Positions 7,996 to 15,758 of a stretch of DNA of 28,947 nucleotides are shown here, one piece after another. The stretch is from DATGFK01 sp040007395. Its GTDB lineage: Bacteria > Chloroflexota > Anaerolineae > Aggregatilineales > UBA2796. How positions within the stretch are numbered: the stretch's first letter is position 1; the number at the start of each line of letters is the position of its first letter. The stretch spans positions 1-28,947 of the forward strand of contig JBDTVG010000220.1 in the NCBI GenBank assembly GCA_040007395.1, read 5' to 3'. The translations under genes were made by a program, and so were the position numbers. The notes beneath the pieces are model-generated. The model ran no database searches, was not told the origin of the DNA, and was given only the letters and a program-made list of their open reading frames with translations.

Positions 7996-8454
7996 GCGAC
8001 TCTTGATCTTTTCACGCTTGGACACCAGCCGATAGATCGGCTGCATGACTGTGATCGCGTCGGCAAGCTGTTTCGCTGTTTGCTGGAGGAATTCATCATC
8101 CATCACAATATAGCTGGCAGTTGTGTAGATTTTCGTCCAGCCCTTATCCCATGCTTCCGCGTACCAGTTGTCACCGAGTGCCTCACGCACCTCGAATAGA
8201 TAACGCTCAAACCCGGTGAGCAGCAGTTCGTTCAAGGCGTGATCTTGACTCTCAAAGTGCAAGCCGATCTCAAGGCGGTTCTCGCCATAGCGATCTGGCA
8301 GCTTCACCAGTTCGTAGTGTAGGCGTTTGTCCTCATAGTAGAGCTGCGCCAGCCAAGGCATGAGCGCCACCTGAAAATCGCGCAAGTTTGCTGGCAGCAG
8401 GTCACGCGCTACCTCTGGCACTGTTTTGACAAACACCGACACCTTAATCGTCAT
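7993..8454 (-). CDS. Uncharacterised 153-residue protein
   Basis: I do not recognise a family. The protein is soluble, rich in charged and aromatic residues, without signal peptide or membrane helix. An alternating pattern in the middle (LHYELVKL, NRLEIGLHFES) suggests beta strands, followed by probable helices (LNELLLTGFERYLFEVREAL) and a GDNWYAEAWDKGWTKIY segment. Codon use is like its neighbours, and the reading frame is clean over its whole length, which supports a real gene. Its 3' end lies 11 nt from that of the receptor gene (convergent), and the upstream gene on the same strand ends 62 nt before its start. Ribosome site is weak (AGGGG about 13 nt upstream of ATG). Confidence 0.65.
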   Translation of the reverse strand: MTIKVSVFVKTVPEVARDLLPANLRDFQVALMPWLAQLYYEDKRLHYELVKLPDRYGENRLEIGLHFESQDHALNELLLTGFERYLFEVREALGDNWYAEAWDKGWTKIYTTASYIVMDDEFLQQTAKQLADAITVMQPIYRLVSKREKIKSR

Positions 8455-8482
8455 GATTAGCAGTTAGCCCCTGTTGTTGCTG

Positions 8483-8518
8483 ACTTCAATTTGTGATTGA
8501 TTACTTCAAAATGTGATT
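8483..8518. repeat. Two 16-bp direct repeats, 20-bp period
   Basis: ACTTCAATTTGTGATT (8483-8498) and ACTTCAAAATGTGATT (8503-8518) differ at two adjacent bases and start 20 bp apart, about two helical turns. They lie in the 62-nt gap upstream of the minus-strand 153-residue gene, and the second copy overlaps the stop codon of the isomerase gene. Position suits an operator, but they could be a chance local duplication. Confidence 0.45.
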
Positions 8519-9278
8519 ACAGACTAACGTTGCAAATCTCGAAAGCACTTTTGAGCGCGGCAACTGGATCGCCTTTCGGCAGAAACTCTTGCGCCACGAA
8601 ACCATCATAGCCCGTCGCGAGAATTGCCCGCATAATCGCCGGATAGTACAACTCTTGTGTCTCATCCAGATCGATCCGTCCGGGGTTGCCTGCTGTATGG
8701 TAATGCGCGAACCACGCATGATGATCGCGGATCGTGCGGATAATATCGCCTTCCATAACCTGCATGTGGTAAATATCGTACAGGAGCTTGACACGCGGCG
8801 AGTTGACCATCTGGCAAACCTTCAAGCCCCACTCTGATTTGTCGCACTGATAGTCAGGATGATCCACTTTGCTATTGAGCAGTTCCAAGATTAGCGTCAC
8901 GCCGGAGTCTTCCGCCATTTTGGCAATGCGGCGCAAGTTCTCGGCGGTGATCTCCGCGCCAGTTGCGTCATCAAGGCCAGCCCGATTGCCACTAAAGCAG
9001 ATCAAGTTAGGAATCTCCCACTTCACTGCCAGATCCAAACGAGCACGGATTTCTTGCTCAATCTGTGCAAGGTTCTCGCGCCGATTTAACCCCTCGGTCA
9101 ACGATTGGTGTCCGCCCACCGCCGCAATCTTCAAGCCGTGATCTTTGATAAGTTGCCAGTGTTCCTGCCCCGCCAGATCAATTGCTTCATAACCAAGTTC
9201 AACGGCGGTCTGTACCAGCTTTGTCGGTTCCATCCCCTCAAAACACCACCAAGCAATCGACTGTCGAATATGATTCAC
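8517..9278 (-). CDS. Hydroxypyruvate isomerase-like TIM barrel (AP endonuclease 2 family)
   Basis: Protein of 253 residues in the xylose-isomerase-like TIM-barrel superfamily, similar in length and motifs to hydroxypyruvate isomerase (Hyi, about 258). Metal ligands are visible: E132 (LILELLNSKVDHPDY), D168 (LLYDIYHMQVMEGD, very like the Hyi YDIYHMQ motif), H194 (HYHTAGNPGR) and E231 (AQEF). Hyi interconverts hydroxypyruvate and tartronate semialdehyde in glyoxylate metabolism; related sugar isomerases or epimerases share these motifs, so the exact substrate is open. No glyoxylate genes are adjacent. The start is GTG with AGGAG 11 nt upstream. Divergent from the endonuclease III gene across a 159-nt gap. 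Confidence 0.8.
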   Translation of the reverse strand: MNHIRQSIAWWCFEGMEPTKLVQTAVELGYEAIDLAGQEHWQLIKDHGLKIAAVGGHQSLTEGLNRRENLAQIEQEIRARLDLAVKWEIPNLICFSGNRAGLDDATGAEITAENLRRIAKMAEDSGVTLILELLNSKVDHPDYQCDKSEWGLKVCQMVNSPRVKLLYDIYHMQVMEGDIIRTIRDHHAWFAHYHTAGNPGRIDLDETQELYYPAIMRAILATGYDGFVAQEFLPKGDPVAALKSAFEICNVSL

Positions 9279-9418
9279 AGAATTTATAGCTCCTGTTTTA
9301 AAATGATAGTCTTTTACCTCATGAGCGATTCTACAGATGCACAGGACAAAAAGCTATTGCAGGGGTGAGGACAACAACGCCGCTTGGAGTCGGTTCTATT
9401 AGTTGTCATTGTGAGCAT

Positions 9419-9434
9419 AATGATTAGAATCATT
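9419..9434. promoter_or_regulatory. Perfect palindrome upstream of endonuclease III
   Basis: AATGATT-AG-AATCATT, 7-bp arms with a 2-nt centre, ends 3 nt before the ATG at 9438. It is AT-rich and reminiscent of Fur-family boxes, though the spacing is not the usual 7-1-7. It also includes an alternative in-frame ATG (9420). A repressor here would control the endonuclease III-kinase unit. Confidence 0.45.
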
Positions 9435-9437
9435 CTT

Positions 9438-10133
9438 ATGACTAATCTAACTACCCTGCGTACAAAATATCAGATTATCTTCGATCTGCTGGAAACACTC
9501 TATGGGTTCCCGGCATGGCGACAGCATTTGCCGCCTGTCGATGAACTGATTGATTGCATTCTCAGCCAGAATACATCGGATCTGAACCGCGATAAAGCAT
9601 TCGAGGCACTCAAGGCGCGGTTTCCGACATGGGAAGCGGTGTGCGATGCCCCTGTCGAAGAAGTGATCGATCTGATTCGTCCGGCGGGTTTATCGCAGAC
9701 GAAAGGGCCAGTCATCCAAAATGTATTACGGGAGATCCAAGCAGAACGCGGTATGATTTCACTGGACTTTTTAGCAAAGATGGATACCGAGCAAGCCAAA
9801 CGCTGGCTAACGCACTTCAACGGCGTGGGGCCGAAGACCGCGGCAATTGTGCTGCTGTTCGCCTTCAACAAGCCAGCCTTCCCCGTTGATACTCACGTGC
9901 ATCGTGTAACGCAGCGCTTGGGGCTAATCGGGCCGAAAACTTCACGCGAACAAGCCCATGTCGTCCTTGAAGCAATTATTCCGCCGGAGCAGTTCTATCA
10001 GGCGCATCTCAACATGATCCAACATGGCAGAACGGTGTGTCAGGCTCGCCGTCCACTCTGTGAACGCTGCCCACTTACTGGACAGTGCGACTACTATCAG
10101 CAGGTAATTATTGAAGGGAAGTTCCATGTCTGA
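9438..10133 (+). CDS. Endonuclease III family DNA glycosylase
   Basis: Base-excision repair enzyme of 231 residues of the Nth family, which removes oxidised pyrimidines and nicks abasic sites. Helix-hairpin-helix LTHFNGVGPKTAA (124-136) carries the catalytic Lys K133, the catalytic Asp is D151 (FPVDTHVHRV), and the [4Fe-4S] ligands C201, C208, C211 and C217 show the exact C-x6-C-x2-C-x5-C spacing. In-frame alternatives are ATG 9420, inside the palindrome, and TTG 9384 with GAGG 13 nt upstream; I chose ATG 9438 because family homology begins about there, although no strong ribosome site precedes it. The last 8 nt overlap the start of the following kinase gene, implying translational coupling. 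The subfamily (Nth, or a thymine/uracil mismatch relative) is not resolved. Confidence 0.85.
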   Translation: MTNLTTLRTKYQIIFDLLETLYGFPAWRQHLPPVDELIDCILSQNTSDLNRDKAFEALKARFPTWEAVCDAPVEEVIDLIRPAGLSQTKGPVIQNVLREIQAERGMISLDFLAKMDTEQAKRWLTHFNGVGPKTAAIVLLFAFNKPAFPVDTHVHRVTQRLGLIGPKTSREQAHVVLEAIIPPEQFYQAHLNMIQHGRTVCQARRPLCERCPLTGQCDYYQQVIIEGKFHV

Positions 10134-11973
10134 GGCTCCACATCGTACCGGACCAGAATTGGACACGGCGCTGACCAGCGCCCGTCAGACGTTAACCTTG
10201 CTCCGTAGTCAGGCGCAGAGTGGCAAAATGGATCTTGCCCACCTCGAAAAACGCTTGGGGGCAGTCGAGCAGGTCATGGCGGAAGTTTCCGAGCAGCGCA
10301 AAGCCAGTATGCAACAAGAACGCCTCGCCAAGCTCTACGAAGTTAGCCGCGTGATCGGTTCCTCGCTGGATCTGCAAACGGTGCTCGATCAGGTCATGGA
10401 CGCGATTATCCAGCTTACCGCCGCAGAACGGGGTTTTCTGATGCTGTTGGACGATGACGGCAAATTGAATGTCCGCGTCGCCCGCAACTTCGATCAGGCC
10501 ACGCTCGATTCAAGCGCCTTTGCCCTTAGCCGCACGGTCATTAGCCGCATCCTCGAAACGGGGCAAGCTATTGTCACAACCAACGCTCAGGAAGATCCAC
10601 GCTTTGCGGGGCAGCAAAGTGTCGTCGCGCACGCCCTCCGCAGCATCATGGCGAGTCCACTGCGAGTACGCGGTCAGATTATCGGCGTAACCTATGTCGA
10701 TAATCGTGTCCGGTCAGGCTTGTTCTCACCACAAGATCTGGACGTGCTGGATGCTTTCGCGGCACAGGGAGCCGTTGCCATCGACAATGCCCGCCTGTTC
10801 AAGGCTACTGATCAAGCGTTAGCCGCCCGCGTAGAAGAACTCACCATGCTCCAACAGATTGATCGCCAGCTTAACGAAACGCTGGATACCGCCAAAGCGA
10901 TGGCGATTACGTTGGAATGGACGAGCCGAGTATGTAATGCGCGCAGTGCCACGATGGGCTTGCTAGAGGCGGATACGAACATGCTGCGGGTCGTTTCGCG
11001 CTACGGCGAAACTGATAATCCGGCTAGCGACTCTGTCGTTGATATGAATCATCCATTGGTCGAGCGCACGATGCGAACTCAAGAACCGTCGCTAGATCCT
11101 GCCAAAGAGGGCCGCGCCGCTATTTTCGTCGTGCCGGTGCGCCGCGAAGCCAAAGTGATCGGCGTGATCGCCATGACCGCCGCGAACGCAAACTCCTTTA
11201 CCAAGGATGCGGTGGCGATTGCACTGCGAGTCGCAGACCGGGCTGCCATCGCTATCGAAAACGCTCGTCTGTACGACGCGGTACAGGCAGCGAACAATGC
11301 CAAGTCAGAGTTTGTCAGTCTGGTTGCCCACGAATTAAAAGTCCCAATGACCAGTATTCAGGGGTACGCCGACCTGCTGCAAATGGTGGGACAGCTTACC
11401 GATAAGCAGCAGCAGTTTGTCGGGACGATCAAGAATGCAGTCAATAAAATGAAGGTACTGGTCAGTGACCTGACCGACATCAGCCGGATTGAGTCGGGCA
11501 ATATGCGTGTTGACCTAACCGACGTGAATGTTATGGAAGCGCTCAACTCCGCCAAAGAAGGCACGATCACTGAGATCGACCAGCGCGGACATAAGTTGAT
11601 AATCAATGCCGAACCTGTCTTGCCATTGGTTCGAGCCGATCAGGGGCGTTTGACACAGGTTTTGCTCAACCTGTTGAGCAATGCCTACAAGTACAGTCCC
11701 GACGGCGCGACTATCACCGTCGGGGTACGCCGCAGTAACGATCATGTGCTGATCAGTGTGGCGGATACGGGAGTCGGCATGACTCCCGAACAGCTTGCCA
11801 AACTCGGTACGAAGTTCTGGCGAGCCGACAATGGCTTGCAGCAATCGGGGACTGGCCTCGGCTTTGCCATTACCCGCAACCTGATCGACCTAATGCACGG
11901 TACACTTGATATTCAGAGTGAACCGGGCAAAGGCAGTGTGTTCACCATTAGCTTAACCACTGCTCAAGCGTGA
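10126..11973 (+). CDS. Soluble GAF-GAF sensor histidine kinase
   Basis: Protein of 615 residues with no membrane segment. N-terminal helix/coiled coil (about 10-70), GAF domain 1 (about 70-225; SSLDLQTVLDQVMDAI start), GAF domain 2 (about 240-384), HisKA with phospho-acceptor H402 (VAHELKVPMTSIQGY), then a HATPase_c domain with N box (LLNLLSNAYKYSP), G1 (VADTGVGM), F box (TKFW) and G2 (GTGLGFAI), all intact. It should autophosphorylate in response to a small molecule or redox/light signal bound by a GAF domain; no obvious phytochrome Cys context was identified. Start ATG 10126 has AAGGGA 6 nt upstream and overlaps the endonuclease III stop; a TTG at 10111 is less likely. No response regulator lies in the window. 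Confidence 0.9.
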   Translation: MSEAPHRTGPELDTALTSARQTLTLLRSQAQSGKMDLAHLEKRLGAVEQVMAEVSEQRKASMQQERLAKLYEVSRVIGSSLDLQTVLDQVMDAIIQLTAAERGFLMLLDDDGKLNVRVARNFDQATLDSSAFALSRTVISRILETGQAIVTTNAQEDPRFAGQQSVVAHALRSIMASPLRVRGQIIGVTYVDNRVRSGLFSPQDLDVLDAFAAQGAVAIDNARLFKATDQALAARVEELTMLQQIDRQLNETLDTAKAMAITLEWTSRVCNARSATMGLLEADTNMLRVVSRYGETDNPASDSVVDMNHPLVERTMRTQEPSLDPAKEGRAAIFVVPVRREAKVIGVIAMTAANANSFTKDAVAIALRVADRAAIAIENARLYDAVQAANNAKSEFVSLVAHELKVPMTSIQGYADLLQMVGQLTDKQQQFVGTIKNAVNKMKVLVSDLTDISRIESGNMRVDLTDVNVMEALNSAKEGTITEIDQRGHKLIINAEPVLPLVRADQGRLTQVLLNLLSNAYKYSPDGATITVGVRRSNDHVLISVADTGVGMTPEQLAKLGTKFWRADNGLQQSGTGLGFAITRNLIDLMHGTLDIQSEPGKGSVFTISLTTAQA

Positions 11974-11997
11974 GCAGTCTTTTTCAACGGAGTCTCA

Positions 11998-12777
11998 ATG
12001 CACCTGTTTTTGTCGCCGCACGCCGACGATGCGGCTCTGAGTTGTGGCGGTCAGATAGCCCAATTAACCCGCAGTGGTCAATCTGTCGTGATTTTCACCA
12101 TCATGGCGGGCGATCCGCCGCTGGGTTTTACGCCGACAGATTTCACCCGTGAACTGCATAAACGCTGGGGCTTGGGCGACAATCCAACTGTAGCCCGTCG
12201 CAAAGAAGATACTTCTGCTGGGAATATGCTTGGCGCGGAAGTCAAATTTGGCCCCTATGCCGATGCCATCTATCGCGTCAACCCAAAAGATAATACGCCG
12301 CTGTACCCCGACGAGAAGGCGATCTTTGGCACAATCCATCCCGATGATCCAGTACAGGAGGCACGCCGCGCCGCTGTGATCCGGGCGATCATTGGTTTGT
12401 TCGATCTGCAATCGAACGATGTGATCCATGTGCCGCTGGCGATTGGCGGTCATGTCGATCATCAGTTGGTGCGGGATATGGGCCAAGCAATTGCCCAATG
12501 GCGACCCAACAGCCCCCTATACTTCTATGACGACTATCCCTATTCTGCCAAAGGCCACACGGTTATCCAACAAGCGGTTGGCCTGCTGGATCTGGATCTG
12601 AAGCGCAACCTGCATCCAGTAGACTCGCCTGCCATCGATGCCAAGATTGCAGCAGTAGGCCGCTACAAATCGCAGATCAGTTCTTTTTGGGACAGCGAAA
12701 ACAAGATGGCCCGCGAGATCCGCGCCTTTGTAAATCAGGTTGGCGGCGAGGGCGAATGGCGTTGGCTTAATAACTGA
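11998..12777 (+). CDS. PIG-L (LmbE-like) family deacetylase
   Basis: Zinc-dependent N-deacetylase family protein of 259 residues. The N-terminal SPHADDAALSCGG (6-18) is the family (A/P)HxDD motif giving H8, D10 and D11, and HVDH (152-155) supplies the remaining metal ligand. Family members remove acetyl groups from N-acetylglucosamine linked to lipids, inositol (mycothiol pathway) or other small molecules; in this class of protein the substrate cannot be named from motifs. The gene begins 24 nt after the GAF kinase stop with GGAG shortly upstream of the ATG, so it is likely in one operon with endonuclease III and the kinase. The metabolic link to these partners is not evident. Confidence 0.87.
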   Translation: MHLFLSPHADDAALSCGGQIAQLTRSGQSVVIFTIMAGDPPLGFTPTDFTRELHKRWGLGDNPTVARRKEDTSAGNMLGAEVKFGPYADAIYRVNPKDNTPLYPDEKAIFGTIHPDDPVQEARRAAVIRAIIGLFDLQSNDVIHVPLAIGGHVDHQLVRDMGQAIAQWRPNSPLYFYDDYPYSAKGHTVIQQAVGLLDLDLKRNLHPVDSPAIDAKIAAVGRYKSQISSFWDSENKMAREIRAFVNQVGGEGEWRWLNN

Positions 12778-12786
12778 TTAACCCAT

Positions 12787-12803
12787 TGAATCATTGTGAT
12801 TCA
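12787..12803. promoter_or_regulatory. 7-bp inverted repeat before the second kinase
   Basis: TGAATCA-TTG-TGATTCA is a perfect inverted repeat 9 nt after the PIG-L stop. It is followed by TTGACA (12808-12813), but no good -10 lies 16-18 nt downstream. It may be an operator or a weak terminator; there is no T-tract. Confidence 0.35.
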
Positions 12804-12906
12804 GTAATTGACACAAATTTCAACTTGACGACAATTAACGGTAGACACATTAATCGGTTTTGTAAAAGTAATCTGTTCCAGAGAATAGCTATTTTTCTGT
12901 CTTTAA

Positions 12907-12939
12907 AAGGAGGGTAGGCGGCACGCCGCCAATGCTATG
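12907..12939 (+). promoter_or_regulatory. Ribosome site with hairpin between SD and start codon
   Basis: AAGGAGGG (12907-12914) is a very strong Shine-Dalgarno but 22 nt from the ATG at 12937. Between them GGCGG (12917-12921) and CCGCC (12926-12930) form a hairpin with a CACG tetraloop. Folding it leaves about 8-9 unpaired nt from SD to start, a normal distance. A competing ATG at 12932 opens another frame of 75 codons. Confidence 0.55.
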
Positions 12940-13824
12940 GATAATCAAACACCCGGCCCACTTCATCAAGCACAGGCATTGGTTGCAGAACTACAGCAGC
13001 AAGCCAATTCGATTGTGCCGAATGACTTACAAGCGCAGTTGTCAAAATTGGATCAACTATTGCAACAGGCGCAAGCCCTCGGTGAAGGTACCGAGGCTAG
13101 TGAGGTGCGTCAGCAGTTGGATGACAATATTAGCAAAAATGTCTCGTTCAACTCGCTGATGGTTCACGAAATCCGCAAACCGATGACCAGCATTCGCGGT
13201 TACACCGATATGCTTGCCAAACCCGGCATGATCGGCCCGATGAACGATATGCAGCAGCAGTTCATCGACACGATCCGCAACAATGTGATTCGCATGGAAG
13301 GGCTGGTCAGCGATATTAGCGACATTAGCAAGCTAAACTCAGGTCGCTTCAAACTCGATGAGAAAATGACAACCTTCGGGCAAGTGATGATGGATGTGCA
13401 AAAGCAAGCCGAGCCACTTATCGCTGAATTTGAGCAGAACGTAACGTGGGGTATTCCGCAGGGCTTGCCCATCCTGAACGCCGATGCCAAGCAACTTTCA
13501 AAAGTGGTGTTTAACCTCGTCAAGAACGCGATCCAGTACACGCCCAAAGGCGGCAATATCACGGTGAAGGCCGAACGGCGCGACGATAATGTGCTGCACG
13601 TCGCCGTAACCGATACCGGAATTGGCATGAAGCCCGAAGAAATCGCACGGTTGGGTGAGGTGTTCTATCGTGCGGATCATGAGTTGGTCACGTCGCAAAA
13701 GGGCTATGGACTCGGCCTCCCGATTGCCAAAGAATTGTTGACGCTGATGAAAAGTAATTTGGTGTGCGAAAGCACACCCGATGCAGGCAGCACGTTTAGC
13801 TTTTCAATTGTTGGTATGGGCTAA
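12937..13824 (+). CDS. Minimal histidine kinase, no sensor domain
   Basis: Protein of 295 residues with a short Gln-rich coiled-coil N-terminus (about 1-65) and then directly HisKA (H77 in MVHEIRKPMTSIRGY) and HATPase_c (FNLVKNAIQYTP, VTDTGIGM, GYGLGLPI). No membrane segment or recognisable input domain. The core closely resembles that of the GAF kinase 1.6 kb upstream (shared PMTSI-x-GY-x-D-x-L, QQQF, LVSD-x-xDIS), so the two are probably paralogues. Partner or input may come from another protein through the coiled coil. Start supported by reading frame and by the hairpin-bridged ribosome site. Convergent with ftsH; terminated by the 13832-13864 hairpin. Confidence 0.88.
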   Translation: MDNQTPGPLHQAQALVAELQQQANSIVPNDLQAQLSKLDQLLQQAQALGEGTEASEVRQQLDDNISKNVSFNSLMVHEIRKPMTSIRGYTDMLAKPGMIGPMNDMQQQFIDTIRNNVIRMEGLVSDISDISKLNSGRFKLDEKMTTFGQVMMDVQKQAEPLIAEFEQNVTWGIPQGLPILNADAKQLSKVVFNLVKNAIQYTPKGGNITVKAERRDDNVLHVAVTDTGIGMKPEEIARLGEVFYRADHELVTSQKGYGLGLPIAKELLTLMKSNLVCESTPDAGSTFSFSIVGMG

Positions 13825-13831
13825 GACAAAC

Positions 13832-13864
13832 CAACGGCGATTGATTTGCTATCAATCGCCGTTG
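13832..13864. terminator. 14-bp perfect hairpin between convergent genes
   Basis: CAACGGCGATTGAT (13832-13845), loop TTGCT, perfect complementary arm 13851-13864. It lies between the stop codons of the kinase (plus) and ftsH (minus), 7 nt after the former and 28 nt past the latter. It is symmetrical and could serve both strands; no real T-tract follows on either side. Confidence 0.65.
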
Positions 13865-13892
13865 ATATAACGAAGCGGAGAGGTAAAAACCG

Positions 13893-15758
13893 TTACGCGA
13901 TCTGTGGGACGATTTTGCCCGATCCCATCAACTCCTCGAACATTTCACGATCGACGGTTTCATTCTCGATCAGCGTCTCGGCAAGTTTGACCAGCTTGTC
14001 TTTGTGCGTGGCTAGGATCTCTTTGGCACGCTGGTAAGCGCGATCAATGATCAAGCGAACTTCGCTGTCAATGGCAGCAGCGGCTTCTTCGCTGTAGTCG
14101 CGCCGTTCGACCAATTCACGACCCAAGAAAATCGCACCTTCCGGCTCACCGAAGGTTCGCAAACCCAGATCGTCGCTCATCCCGAAGCGCGTGATCATCA
14201 TCCGCGCAATCTGGGTGCAGCGCTGTAGGTCGTTTGATGCGCCGTTGGTTACGCTGTCAAATGTCATCTCCTCCGCAGCACGTCCACCCAGCGCCCCAAC
14301 GATCTGATCCTCGAAGTGAACCTTCGTTTGTAAGGATTGATCTTCGTCGGGCAAGGACATGGCATAACCAAGCGCCTGTCCACGCGGCACAATGGTAATC
14401 TTGTGAACTGGATCGGCGTGTGTCAGATGGTGCATGACCACCGCATGTCCCGCTTCGTGATAGGCCACGATCTTGCGTTCCGCCGGGCTAATAACATGCG
14501 ATTTACGTTCCGGGCCAGCCACCACACGCTCCATGCTTTCTTGCATCTCGCGCATCGAGATCGCTTTCTTGGTGCGGCGTGCTGCCAAAATCGCGGCCTC
14601 ATTGACAAGATTTTCGAGATCCGCGCCAACCATACCGGGCGTGATCTTTGCCAATGTATCCAGATCCACATCCGAAGACAGCGGCTTGCCCTTCACATGG
14701 ACTTCGAGAATAGCCTTGCGTCCAGCCCGATCTGGCCTGTCGAGGATCACTTTGCGGTCAAAGCGACCGGGACGTATCAGCGCCGGATCGAGGACATCCG
14801 GACGATTGGTGGCTGCCACAACAATGACGTTCGTGTTGTTATCGAAGCCGTCCATCTCGACCAGAATCTGATTGAGCGTTTGTTCGCGTTCATCATGACC
14901 GCCGCCCAAGCCTGCACCACGCTGTCGCCCAACCGCGTCAATTTCATCTACGAAAATCACGGATGGCGATTCGGCTTTGGCACGCTCGAACAGATCGCGC
15001 ACACGGCTTGCGCCCACGCCGACAAACATTTCCACGAACTCCGAACCGGAAATGCTGAAGAACGGCGCTCCGGCTTCGCCAGCAACGGCACGAGCCAGCA
15101 GAGTTTTACCCGTTCCGGGCGGGCCAATCATGAGCACGCCTTTAGGAATACGTGCGCCAAGCTGGATAAACTTCTCCGGCTCTTTCAGGAACTCAACTAT
15201 TTCTTTCAAGTCCTGTTTGGCTTCTTCAACGCCTGCCACATCGTTAAACGTGACCAGTGGATGCTCTACATCGCGAGTGACTTTGGCGCGGCTCTTGCCA
15301 AAACTGAGCGCCTGATCTTGCCCAGAACGCATCGAGCGCAGCATTCGCCACAGAAAATAGCCAATAATCACCATCGGCAGCAGCGTGATCGCCAGATTGA
15401 TCAGTAAAGCGCTATTGCTGCCATTTTCAACCCGGTACTCGAACGAAGTCTGCTTGCCTTTCGAGACACCCAATTGGTCGAGCAATTTGATCAGATCGAT
15501 AGACTGTTCTTTTGTCGTTTCCGCATAGGTGCCGTCAGCATAGGCAATCGACAACCGCGTGTCATCGTGGACGACAATTGACTTGACTCGTCCGGCCTCT
15601 ACTGCACTTGCTAATTTGGTAATTGACGTTGAATCCTGTCCAGCGTTAAAGGCCGGAAACAGAATGAACATCAGTACCAACGCTACCATTGTTAACCCTA
15701 CCAGCGCCCCAATTTTGAAATTTTGGTTCTTGGCTGGTGTTGGAGACGGTCTGTTCAC
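13893..15758 (-). CDS. ftsH: ATP-dependent zinc metalloprotease FtsH
   Basis: Membrane-bound AAA+ protease of 621 residues (E. coli FtsH about 644). Two N-terminal membrane helices (about 17-37 and 117-137) bracket the extracytoplasmic domain. AAA+ module: Walker A GPPGTGKT (212-219), Walker B VIFVDEID (267-274), pore motif MFVGVGAS near 245, second region of homology with ATNRPDVLDPALIRPGRFDR. Peptidase M41 zinc site HEAGH (434-438) and downstream Asp in NDLQ. It forms hexamers that degrade misfolded or short-lived membrane and cytosolic proteins. Start is GTG with GGGAAGGA 9 nt upstream. The upstream DNA contains a truncated second copy of its extracytoplasmic domain (16005-16263). Confidence 0.97.
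   Translation of the reverse strand: MNRPSPTPAKNQNFKIGALVGLTMVALVLMFILFPAFNAGQDSTSITKLASAVEAGRVKSIVVHDDTRLSIAYADGTYAETTKEQSIDLIKLLDQLGVSKGKQTSFEYRVENGSNSALLINLAITLLPMVIIGYFLWRMLRSMRSGQDQALSFGKSRAKVTRDVEHPLVTFNDVAGVEEAKQDLKEIVEFLKEPEKFIQLGARIPKGVLMIGPPGTGKTLLARAVAGEAGAPFFSISGSEFVEMFVGVGASRVRDLFERAKAESPSVIFVDEIDAVGRQRGAGLGGGHDEREQTLNQILVEMDGFDNNTNVIVVAATNRPDVLDPALIRPGRFDRKVILDRPDRAGRKAILEVHVKGKPLSSDVDLDTLAKITPGMVGADLENLVNEAAILAARRTKKAISMREMQESMERVVAGPERKSHVISPAERKIVAYHEAGHAVVMHHLTHADPVHKITIVPRGQALGYAMSLPDEDQSLQTKVHFEDQIVGALGGRAAEEMTFDSVTNGASNDLQRCTQIARMMITRFGMSDDLGLRTFGEPEGAIFLGRELVERRDYSEEAAAAIDSEVRLIIDRAYQRAKEILATHKDKLVKLAETLIENETVDREMFEELMGSGKIVPQIA

Noticed and set aside
9419..9434. Calling the palindrome a definite Fur box
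   Set aside because: Arms resemble it, but the central spacing differs from the 7-1-7 pattern and no Fur-family gene is in the window.
12932..13159. 75-codon frame starting at the ATG between the hairpin and the kinase start
   Set aside because: It overlaps the kinase coding region in another frame and shows no family features; kept only as a possible competing start.
14337..15407. 356-codon open frame on the plus strand across ftsH
   Set aside because: It is exactly antisense to the unmistakable ftsH AAA+ and linker coding region and has no domain logic; it reflects codon bias of ftsH.
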